A stretch of 64,000 nucleotides of DNA from Porogramme epimiltina (Eukaryota > Basidiomycota > Agaricomycetes > Polyporales > Polyporaceae): the NCBI GenBank assembly GCA_900155495.1, contig FTLJ01000739.1, forward strand, positions 26,273-90,272, in the 5' to 3' direction. Under the pieces are notes generated by a model, which did no database searches, was not told the DNA's origin, and worked only from the letters and a program-made list of their open reading frames with translations. The position numbers and the translations under genes were made by a program. Below are positions 35,627 to 46,026 of the stretch, one piece after another. Position 1 is the first letter of the stretch. Each line of letters begins with the position of its first letter.

Positions 35627-38410
35627 CTTCACGAGGGTGGTCAGAATGTATCACTAGTACGAGGGGCATTTGACACGCCCTCACCAATATGGGGCTGTGC
35701 GGATCGATTGGCACGCTGAGGTGGCGTGCCGCAGTTGTTTGAAACTTTCGGACTATCGAGTCCCAGGGCCCAAACCACACTGGCTATTGAGTCTCTGGCA
35801 GATGTCGTAAACCAAGCAGGAGGGCTGCGGCCAATGTGATCTCGGCCAACGTGAGAGCGGCGCGGCACCCAGCTCTAATAGGCGCAGGGATCTCGACATA
35901 TCTAATTTCTGTAGCTAGAGCCAATAGTCGGGCTTTACAGCCGAAATTGTGTTCTACGACTTCTGAAGTCCCTTTGGAACATGGTGACGATGATTCTGGA
36001 GTGCACCGTAAATTTTCTAATGCGTCCACATTACTGCAGCTAGTTCACTCACATCGATCTGGGCAGGGTCTTCCCTCAACATCAAAGGCACCTGGTAGAA
36101 CGTCGCGTAGACAGAACCTTCCGTCATGCCATAAACTTGTTGCGAATTGAAGAAGGCCGGTAGAGCTTGATCATTTACCGCCCTCGACATCCGGCCGCAA
36201 GCGGACATCACTTCGTCAAGACGCCATCTGACAAGTCCTTGGACGTGTAAGAACCATCTCCCTGCGCGCTCCGCGTCCGACATTCCAGCACGCATTCACG
36301 GCTGCAATGTCGGGCGGAGCTACCCCCTAGCGAACTTCCCCTGACTGCGTCCGCTGCGAAACCCGGTCCGAGAGTACGGCGGTCCTTACTACGCAAAATG
36401 CAATGTTGCTTGGCCAGTCTTCTTGAGCCAGCGGTGGGGGTCACTATAGCCGTTGGTCCCGTGAAGGGCGACTGGATGACTCTGGTCGGCGGCTTCCCCA
36501 GGTGGCTTCCAGCAGTGGCTGAAGCCCGGGCAGAGAGGCTAGTTGGGCAGTATGGGTGAGAGCAGTATTCGCGAGATTGTGTTATTGTTATCATTGGATG
36601 TTTTAATAAAAAAAACTCAGCGGCATGAGAAGTGTGCACGATGGTCTGCAGAGATGGCTGGAGGGTTTAGCAGCTCTCTGGGCCTGGCGAATCCAATATG
36701 TGGAGTATATCAGCGCACCGATGGTGTGAACTCGGTGTCGAAACTACTAGGGGAAATTAGATGACATGAAACATACCGCCATTCCTCACAATCCCAGTGT
36801 AGAGCAGGATGCCCCAATTGCCCCTACTTGAAACCCCGAGGTTACCGAGCAGCGAGCCGTCAGGCGCGCTCTGTTTGCAGAATTCGGGTGTTGAGTTCGG
36901 CGTTTGGTTACTGAGAGTATAGGAAATTGTAGCTGAGTGGTAGCGGTGCAAACCTGAAGAGGGTTTTGTCAAGACACTGTCCGACGGGAGATTTATTCCG
37001 TCCCGTCGTGTGCAAGTTGGCCAGCAACAGTGCTCCTCTGCGACGCGTGACCAAGTGCACAAAATCACGTGCACCTGTGGGGGCTTTGTAAGCGCTCAGG
37101 TCCACCAACTCGGCGGCATTAGTTTCCGACTCCTGATTTTCAGAACTCATGGCAAAGCCACCACCATATGCAGCCTTTTCGTCTCACAGACTCTTCCTAG
37201 TGTCCGTATACCGTGGAAGAAGGTCATGCATCTATTGTCAGCGAAGCCACCGACGGAATCGTCCCCGGTGTAATCGGTGTAAACCCCATAAACCAAGACG
37301 ACCTGAGCCTGACTGTGGCGGTCAAGTGAACGTGTATCGGCGCCGTCGGGCCTACGTGTAGTCATCGGCGATAATAGTGAGATCTGAGTTAGTTGGTTCC
37401 GGCCCATGGAGCGTACCGTTTATGACTCATGAAAACTTCTTAGGATATTTACGTCTCCCCGACCCGTGTCATCTCAGCCAAGAATCTCCGACACAGCCCA
37501 CGCCAGCAACAAGAGGCGGGATGATGCTGCACACCAATCTGGTCAGGGTACAGGCGGCTGTGTGTCTGGTTTTTGCTCTAGTCACTCAGCGTAGAAACAT
37601 ATGGACACTTCTAGAGTGCCGCGGAGTTCAGGGCTTGCGCCATCCGAAGGGTGGTATCTTCCTAGTTCAGTAGAAGCTTCCAGCGCCGAGGCGCTTCATC
37701 GGACCCGTATACATCGACATTAGGGGCTCTGAAACGCGGACTTTGTACCCATTTACCTAATTCTTCCACGTAAGCGACTACAGACAACAGGAAGGGTGTT
37801 GAAGGTGTGTGGCTCTTGGCTCCCGCTCCTCGCTTGCTAATGACGCTCTGACACTCCCAACAGCTCCCCCTGAACTACAGAAGCTTACTCACCGCTGAGG
37901 TTCGCAGATGCTTAGTATCCGACTCAAAATTTTCAGTCCATCTTCAGTGTTCAGGAATGGCGGGTACACCGCTCTTGATGCCTCGAGGAACCCGGCTCCC
38001 GAAGCATCGGATTTGAACACATGGCGGATAGAAGTCCGCCTCCGGCCGCCATGCCACCGACGAGATAGCAGTGGTACTAGGGTTTAACTTCTGTCGGTAC
38101 CACGGCACCACAAGGCGTGTAATACCACATGGTCTCGAACTCGCCACGACCAGCCCCTGCTTGACAAGTTAGCTACGCAGTCGCGGCAATGCCGACTATC
38201 GTTGCTTGCGGTGTCGTAGGCTCGGAGCTTTGTGGATCTGACAAACTGCGACCACTGCGCGCATGTGGAAAGGGGCTCGTCGGTGCTTCAACCATGTTTT
38301 ATGGGCGCGAAGATTTCCTTTATATTGCCTTATCCTACGCGACAACACCCTCCTAGCCGCACCTCTTCCTACCTCATTGCTACCATCTGGTCATTCGAAC
38401 TGCCGTTGAC
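35627..38410. other. Gene-poor 2.8 kb between GST copy 7 and methyltransferase 2
   Basis: Only short open frames. A 92-codon minus frame (36017-36295) and an 80-codon minus frame (36908-37150, starting MSSENQESETNAAEL) have no motif I recognise. A cysteine-patterned plus frame at 37149-37361 is listed separately. Confidence 0.45.
37149..37361 (+). other. Zn2Cys6-like cysteine pattern, possible transcription-factor relic
   Basis: A 70-codon frame reads YRGRRSCIYCQRSHRR then PRCNRC and later PDCGG. The first half resembles the start of fungal Zn2Cys6 DNA-binding domains (GRRxCxxCxRSH). The third cysteine of the six-cysteine motif is absent and the remaining spacing is irregular. No continuation is seen. 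It may be a decayed regulator gene or coincidence. Confidence 0.25.
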
Positions 38411-39575
38411 ATGTCTAACAATGCCGCCCCACCACTAGAACCCACACTGTTTTCTCCGGACTTCGAAGAGAAGGGGTTCATCAAGGCGATGACAGGCATA
38501 CACAGTGAGGAACATCTCAAAGCCCACATTCATTCTGTCCAGAACAAAGCATACGATGTTAGCTCTCCCCAACCCACGCGGCCTTTACAACTTAACGATC
38601 TCCATCACAGATCTATCCACATCCCTACGTACGCAACTTCGAGTTCACATGGTAAGGGGTCTTCCTACAAAAATTTCCGTGACTGATGGCCCTCCGACAG
38701 GTTACAGATGTCTCGCCTTCCGGTGTACATAGAACTCCTTAGACTGGGCAGGGAGAGGCCGAATGCCATTTTACTCGACCTCGGCTGCTGTCGTGAGCAT
38801 CCGCCGTCCATATCGGATGTCTCCGTGCTGCTCACTGTACCCGCCCAACCACCCCCTTCTAGTGGGTGGTGACGTCAGGAGGGCGGTTATCGACGGCTAC
38901 CCAGCCCAAAACATCATCGCCACCGACGTACAGCAAGGTATGTTGAGTGATCGGCGATATGACACCGGTGCGACCCTGGCGCGAGGCTCATTCCGTTCTC
39001 GTCATACAGCGCTCTGGGATCTCGGGCACGAATTCTACCGATCCACCCACGCCTCCTTCCCGGTTCGCTTCGTCGCCGGGGATGCTTTCGACCCCGCCTT
39101 CCTGGCCCTCACCCCGATCCTCCCAACGAACCCCGCGCTACCCACCGCGCTCACCTACCCAGCGAACATTACCGCGCTCACGCAGCTGCACGGTCGCGCC
39201 TCCGCCGTCCACGCCGGCTCTTTCTTCCACCTCTTCCCCTTCGCGCACCAAGAGCTCCTCGCACGCCTCCTCGCGGGGCTCCTCTCCCCGCTACCTGGTT
39301 CGTTCTTGTTTGGCGCGCAAGCCGGGCGCCCGACTCGAACCGCCGCGTGGTGTCCTGCTCCTGGCGCTATCCCGGCGCTGGACTGTCATTCGCCTGACAG
39401 CTGGCGGGCGCTGTGGGAACGCGTATTCGCCGAGGCGGGTGTGCGCGTTGAGGTGCGCGCGCACTTGCGTACGGAGTCGCGCGGCGGGCGAGGCTACGCT
39501 GGCACTGCGGCAGCTGGGGTCGCGGCGCAGCCGCAGCCGTACCATGTGTTGGAGTGGTCGGTGACGAGGCTGTGA
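38411..39575 (+). CDS. SAM-dependent methyltransferase, AusD-like, copy 2
   Basis: Five exons (38411-38557, 38611-38651, 38701-38792, 38863-38937, 39010-39575) join in phase to 257 residues. Exons 2, 3 and 4 are the same length as in copy 1 (41, 92 and 75 nt) with the same phases. Motifs: FIKAMTGIHSEEHLKAHI, IYPHPYVRNFEFTWLQMSRLP, the SAM loop LLDLGCCLGGDVRRAVIDGYP, ATDVQQALWDLGHEFYRST and PYHVLEWSVTRL. The C-terminal domain is expanded by a Gly/Ala-rich insertion (GGRGYAGTAAAGVAAQP). The gene converges with the first GMC gene; only about 130 bp separate their stops. Confidence 0.85.
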
Positions 39576-39704
39576 TGGTACACGAGGGGGGAATGAGTCT
39601 GTCTGGCTCGATGTCCTTAGCATTATTGCGTCTTCCATGCAGATAGTGGCCCCATGACTCTACGTGGTATATACACGCTATCATGTACCTGATCCCCGGT
39701 CGTA

Positions 39705-42225
39705 TCACGCGCCACCCCTTAAGCTTGCTTTCACGAGCTCTGCCGCACGCTCCGCAAGGATGTACGTCGGACCCTGCGTGTGCCCGGAAGGGATGAAGGG
39801 CTGTGCGGGGCCACGCTAGTCAGTTTTACTGCCCCTGCCCCTCGAAACAATAAAACTCACGAAAGCGGACGCGTCGACGACGCGTAGCCCCACGGTCCCC
39901 CGCACCCGTAGGTGTGAATCCAGTGCCCCCTCACCGTTCTTGCCCATCGGGACCGTACCAACGGGGTGATCAATAGTATCCGCGTTCGCGCGGATGAAGT
40001 CGTCGAGCGCGGCGTCTGTCGTGGTGTTCGCGAAGTCTCCAAATTCATCCCCTATGAAGCCTTCCCAGGCGGGAGCGGCGACAAACGCGCGCGCAGCTTT
40101 CACGGCCTCGCGCATGACGGCGAGGTCGGCGGGGGATCCGAGAAGGTTTGGGTTGAAGAGCGGGGAAGCGAAGGGGTCGGTGGAGTTCACGGTGATGTTG
40201 CCGCCTGGAGGGAGATTTCATGTCAGCGCGCGCCTCCACATGGCTTCGGAGAGGGAGAAGCACGTACGTGCGATAGGGGAAATGACGGCCAATGTGAACG
40301 AGAAGAAGTGACCTTGTGCGGGAATAGGCGGTGTCTTCGTGATGAAGTTATTCTAACCCCACAAACATGAGCACGCAGCCACCTGCCGACTTTCTAAGTG
40401 GAACTCACCGCTGGGATGATCTCGAAGTGAGCCGAAGTAGGGCCTGCACTGGGATCCTTAACTCCGAATGACTCGAACAGAGTCTGCGGAGCACGTAGCC
40501 ACCCGAAGATAGTTGGACCGAGTACTAATGGGCCCGTTCCGTTGAGCTGCCACTGTGTTAGTGCCTCGGCCGCGAGTGTGCTGTTGCGGTGGAGATCGTC
40601 CAGAGTTTCGTTCGAGTTGACGGTCCAATGTATGACCAGAAAGGGGTGATCCTGCCACGGTTCGTTCAGCAGCAATACTAGGGAGCTAGGGACATTGCAG
40701 TACCTGTAGGTTCTGGCCAACGGCAGGTAGATCCACGAGAGGCTCGATACCTATTGACTTAAGCTGTGTTGCATCTCCTATTCCTGAAAGCATCACTGCG
40801 ACAGCCGGTGGATGAGGACGTCGACGGTAACAGTCAATACAAAAAGGGTAGCCACTCACGAACGTGGGGGCTCTTGACAGACCCCGCGGATAGTATCACT
40901 TCTTTCTTTGCGTGCAGTTCAAACACAGGACCTGCGCATCGATGTCAGCCAGATACTTCTCGCACGATTGAACTTGTAGTTACCGTCTGCACTCTGTGCG
41001 AAACGCACGCCGCGCATGTCTGGTATTCCGTTTTGGTCACCGATTGGTATGAGCTTTGTCACATGCGTGTTGACGACGACGTCAAGGTTGGGTCTTCCGA
41101 AAGCATCCGCGAGATATGATGACGCCGAGGAAACTCGCCGTCCGTTATGTATCTACAAGTTAAATCAGAATAACTCAGATTATAACGATTCTAAGGCGTA
41201 CTGTAGCCTGAGCCCATCCTATAGACGCCGTTCATCAGACCCAGTCAACAAATTGGATCTGTCTCCTCACCAATCCCAATAGTGTCACCCCCGTTGTAGT
41301 CCTGGGTGAAGGGGAATTTCTGTGGTAATTCCGTTGTCGTGTTAATGACCATAGGATAGGTTATCAAGGGAAACCCCGGCAAGGTGATATCCACCGTGCC
41401 TTCATTGTGGGTCAGCATCAACGAAGACGGTACAACGAGACATGTAATGCTTGCCGTTCCCATGGACTGCGGGGTCAATCTGGCCTGTTGTATTGTGCCC
41501 GTCTGCTGGCGGGGTCACCTTGTCCAGATTGAGTATAAATGGATGTAGATTGTCGTACGACCATATGTCGTTCCCCGTCACAGTGGCCCAGCGATCGAAG
41601 TCATCCTTTGTCCCTTTGCAGAACGCCATTTGATCTTGGGGAAAGCTCGTCAACACCATACTAATAGGAGTGAATCGTAAACCTACTAATGGCCGTGGAT
41701 CCTCCGAGAACGAACCCACGAGGGTACTCAATGACGCGGTTGTTTAAAGCAGTTTGTGGTGTTGAAGTGAAGTTCCAGTCCTAGCGAGATGTCGTGAGTC
41801 GGGGGTTGCATATACATTTAGCGGCCGTTGACGTACAAACATCGAATTGGGAAGCATTGACGCCCGCCCCGGCACGGCGATGTTCAGATTTTGGTAATCA
41901 CTGTTGTGGAACCATTCATCTCGGTTCAATGGATGTCGAGCGAGAGTGAAGCGTGGTGCTTACCTTCCACCGGCCTCTATCAGGAGGACCGTGGTATGCG
42001 GGTCTTCCGACAGACGAGACGCCATGACGGCACCGGCGGCACCAGCTGGAACGGGGACGTACGTGAGCCACGTCTGACATCAGGGAAGAAGCAAGTCTGC
42101 TAACCTCCTATTACAATCACGTCATAGGTCCTCTTGAGGACCTCGGACGTCGGCCCTTCATACAAGACTCCGAGAACGGGAGCTGTACTGAGTACGACGG
42201 TGAAGAAGAAGCTGCAGAGGTGCAT
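39705..42225 (-). pseudogene. Aryl-alcohol-oxidase-like GMC oxidoreductase 1, with a +1 frameshift
   Basis: Starts MHLCSFFFTVVLSTAPVLG (signal peptide). Traced exons: 42105-42225, 41964-42045, 41837-41900, 41687-41780, 41455-41634, 41271-41399, 41202-41218 (17 nt) and 40984-41153, then further exons to 39705. The FAD fold is split by intron 1 (DVIVIGG | AGAAGAVMASRL). Other landmarks are YPRGFVLGGST, FCKGTKDDFDRWATVTG, LSAGSVKSPH and MLSGIGDATQL. The C-terminus has both catalytic histidines of the AAO type, DHPVGTVPMG and SGHTQGPTY. In exon 40984-41153 a run of four T on the coding strand (four A at 41100-41103) gives one base too many. The frame after SYLADAF reads into TGA, while sister genes have three bases there. 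Everything downstream is conserved, so the lesion is recent or an assembly error. Confidence 0.72.
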
Positions 42226-43512
42226 CTTTAGCGAGCGTGCTAGCCGACTAAGGCGCGAATGTACCGGGCCTGTGCGACGTCCCACCAGTAATTCGTGGCT
42301 GGTTTATGTAGGTACCGTCTTGCAGGCGGCCTAAAGCCGTAAGCTGTCTCACGCCCATGTGACGATGGGCCGTGTTTCGCTAGGTTTCGCCCGAGCAATG
42401 AGGCCGTTGAGGGGCCGTGATGGGCAGAATAATAGGTGCCGTCAACGCAGCCTTCAGAGAAGAGAGCGAAGCTGATGAGTGTGTATTCAGTGCGGAAATA
42501 GCGGCCTACTTGGTATTCCAAGCGACCTGCCCTAGACCACACGATGAGCCAAAAGGGAAGGTCCTGAGCGATTCTGTGATAGGATGTCCGATGGATGCTA
42601 CGTACTTTGACATGTCAAACATCCTCTTAAGGTTTCCTGGGCGGCTGGACTGATTGGAGTGGTCATGAGGACACCGATTGATCCCGGACGAGTGCCGCAC
42701 TTCCGGAGACGCCTTCCTGAAGAGAATGGCGATTGGACAATCACAAAAATGTGCGCGTTAGAAATAGCTAGAGAATGGAGAATGACGTAACGGGTTGGAG
42801 TTGGCTCACTTTTATTCGGGCTACAAAGTTGGCTTAAGACGGGGCTTGAGATGTATGCCAAGTGATGCCGCAGGTTTGCACGATATGACCCCAGCACAAA
42901 CAGACGCATGCGCGTTGCAATGGGACGAGCCGCATCCCTGTAGATATGTGATAGCAAGTCGCATGTCTTTGCGGTATCGATGGTTCGTTACTGCCCAGTA
43001 CTTCATACATACCCTCGGTCCCCTAGTGAAGGATATGCTGAACTCTTGAGGTTCGTGTGCCTCTTCCCAAACCGATTGGGTTTATCACGCCCGTAATTCG
43101 AAAACAACGTGTTAGTGGTAAAGTGGAAGATCTTATCGAAGAGGATGGTTGGGGAAGTCTTGACTCTTGAGTTGCACGTAAGTCATCTCCCCAGTGCGAT
43201 GACGTGGAGTCAGATTTTTGAGTGCAAAGGGAAGATGTTGATCTAGCAGGGGTCCGATTGATAAGAGGTAGGACGACCAGGAAATGCCATAATTGACCCA
43301 GAGAAATTCCAATGAAGCAAGCGACTTTATTGCACCTAAGGGGGGTCACAATTGAGGAGATAGTGCCAGTGACGAGTCAGTGCTACTCGTATAGACGCCT
43401 ATATCAAATTCATGGCGAAACATTGATTATATAATGTATATACAGCGGGATAGATAACATTAAGAGTATAGAGTGATGATGACCACTATAAGCTACAACC
43501 GATTATGCCAGC
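42226..43512. other. Intergenic between GMC genes 1 and 2
   Basis: About 1.3 kb; short frames only, nothing recognised. Confidence 0.45.
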
Positions 43513-46026
43513 TCAATTCAGACTGCTCTTCACGAGCGCCGCTGCACGCTCCGCGAGGACGTACGTCGGACCCATGGTGTGAGCCGAGGGAATGAACGGC
43601 TACAGTCGATAAAGAGTAAGTAGGGTACAACTATGAGGCAAAATAAGAACTTACGAAAGCAGAGGCGTCAACGACACGCAGCCCAACTGTACCCCGCACC
43701 CTCAGGTTCGAGTCCAGTGCGCTCTCACCATCCTTGCCCATCGCAACCGTTCCGACAGGGTGATCCACCGTGTCTGAGTTAGCGGTAATGTACGCGTTGA
43801 GCTCGTCATCGGTGTGCGCGTTCGCGAAGTCCCCGAACTCGGCCTCAATGAAGCCCTGCCAGGCGGGAGCAGCGACGAAAGCGCGCGCCGCCGCGATAGC
43901 CTCGCGCATGACCGCAAGGTCGACCGGAGAGCCCAGGAGGTTCGGGTTGATGAGTGGGGCAACAAAGGGGTCAGCAGAGTTCAGGGTGAGGTTCCCGCCT
44001 GTTATACGAGGTGGGCGCGGTCAGCACGCGGGCTCGCAAGAGGTCCTGAATGAGAATACATACGGGCAATGGGGGAGATGACGGCCTCCGCAAACGTGAT
44101 AAAGTGGCCTGTTGCGGGTAGGGGCACTGACTTGGAGAAGAAGCTTGCCTAGTTCGGGGAGCAGACATATGAACAAAGCGTCGCCAATTCCTAAGTCCGT
44201 AAGTACTCACTACTGGGATGAGCTCGAAGTGAGCTGAGGTCGGGCCCGCACTAGGATCCTCAATCCCGAACGACTCGAAAACGCTGTCGGAGACGCGCAG
44301 CCACCCAAACTGGCTGGCGGGAGACAAGCCCAGCGGACCGGTTCCGTTGACTTGCCATTGCGCCAGTGCTTGAGCCGCGAGGGTGCTGTTCCGGTTGATG
44401 TCATCGAGCGTCAAGTTCGAGTTGACGGACCAAGACGTAGTGAGGAACACATGGTCCTGCAGGGAAATATGTTACAACAATGCTGGTGAAGGAGAGCAGA
44501 TAGCTTGCCTGGAGGTTTTGGCCGACAAATGGAAGGTCCACAATAGATTCGATTCCCAGAGATGAAAGCTCCTGCGCGTCTCCTATGCCTGAAAGCATGA
44601 CTACACGATGTGTGGTTATGTGAGAGGGTGGTCATACTTGTATAAACGAACTAGTCGCTCACGGATCTGAGGGCTGTTGAGGGACCCAGCAGACAAAATA
44701 ACCTCTTTCGCTGCTTGAATCTCGCTCACTGGCCCTGCACATACGCGTCAGTCAGCGGGCCTTCGGAAAAGGTGGTATAGTAGCTACCATCAGCAGTCTG
44801 CGCAATCTGCACGCCGCGCATGATCGGCATCCCGTTCTGCGTACCAACGGAGACAACTTTCGTCACTCGGGTGTTCACAACAACGTCCAGGTTTGACCTA
44901 TTGAAAGCGGGGGAGAGATATGCAGTGGCCGAGTCTGCCCTTTCACCATTGTGGATCTAGAAAGTCAGTTTAGTTTAGCTCAGAAAATCGATAGTGCGAA
45001 GCATACAGTAGACTGAGCCCAACCTATACGGGACGTAAGTCAATGCGAGCTAGAGACATTACGGAGCCTAACTTACTAATTCCAATAGTGTTGCCACCGT
45101 TGTAGTCCAAGTTGAAGGGGAACTCATCCGGAAGCTCCGTAGTGGTATTGATGACCAGCGGGTTGATCGGCAACGAGAACCCCTCCAAACTGATGGGTAC
45201 CTGACCTGTGGGTAGGGTCAATCCCAGCTAATAGGAAACCAATATCAACACGCTATCACACCATTTCCGTGAACGGCGGGGTCAATTTCTCCGGTGGTGT
45301 TGTGTCCGTCCGCAGGAGGAGTGATCCTATCCACCTTGAGGATGAAGGGGTAGAGGTTATCGTAAGCCCATATGTCGTCCCCGGTGACGTTGGCCCAGCG
45401 ATCAAAGTCGTCTCTAGTTCCCCGGCAGTACGTATTGTCATCTAAGAGTGGGGGATGTAAGCCAACGCACGCTGGCACGATCTCCTAGAAGCTTACTAAT
45501 GGCGGTCGATCCACCAAGAACGAACCCACGCGGGTACCCGATCGCGCGGTTATTCAGACCCGGCTGGGGGGTCGTGGTGTAGTTCCAATCCTACGGAACG
45601 ATCGTGAGGAACGCCCCTTACGCGCAGGGGCAGTGTACTCACAAACTTAGAATTGGGAAGGGCTCCCAATAGGGCAGGCACGATGATGTTTGTGTTTTCA
45701 AAGTCGCTACGACGCATGCCATCAACATAGTTGGCATGAAGATATCTTCGGAGACTCACCTGTTACCAGCCTCTATGAGGAGGACCGTAGTATTCGGATC
45801 CTCCGACAAACGAGATGCCATGACCGCGCCCGCAGCGCCGGCTGTGGGAGAAATTTACACGTAAGCTTACTTTGGTACGTTAAGCACGAAATTGAGACTA
45901 CCGACCTCCCACCACGATGACGTCATAGGTCCTGTTGAGGATTTCTGGCGTCGGTCCTTGATACAGTTCCCCGAGTACCTGCTTGGTACCCAGCGACACG
46001 GCGAGGAGGAGGCCCCAACGATGCAT
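43513..46026 (-). CDS. Aryl-alcohol-oxidase-like GMC oxidoreductase 2 (AA3_2 type)
   Basis: About 14 exons, intact by my tracing. Signal peptide MHRWGLLLAVSLGTKQVLG, then YDVIVVGG | AGAAGAVMASRLSEDP, DWNYTTTPQPGLNNRAIGYP, RGFVLGGSTA, YCRGTRDDFDRWANVTGDD, DYNGGNTIGIS, a 17-nt exon (WAQST), SAGSLNSPQI and MLSGIGDAQELSSLGIE. The intron after VGQNLQ has a GC donor. The C-terminal domain ends DHPVGTVAMG and PSAHTMGPTYVLAERAAALV, carrying the His/His pair of aryl-alcohol oxidases rather than the His/Asn of other GMC enzymes. Expected role: secreted FAD oxidase of (aromatic) alcohols producing H2O2. Substrate is not certain. Confidence 0.85.

Noticed and set aside
37980..38070. tRNA-like signature (GGATTTGAAC and a hairpin resembling an anticodon arm on the minus strand)
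   Set aside because: The T-arm stem does not pair, the anticodon loop is the wrong size and no acceptor stem closes. At most a tRNA-derived relic.
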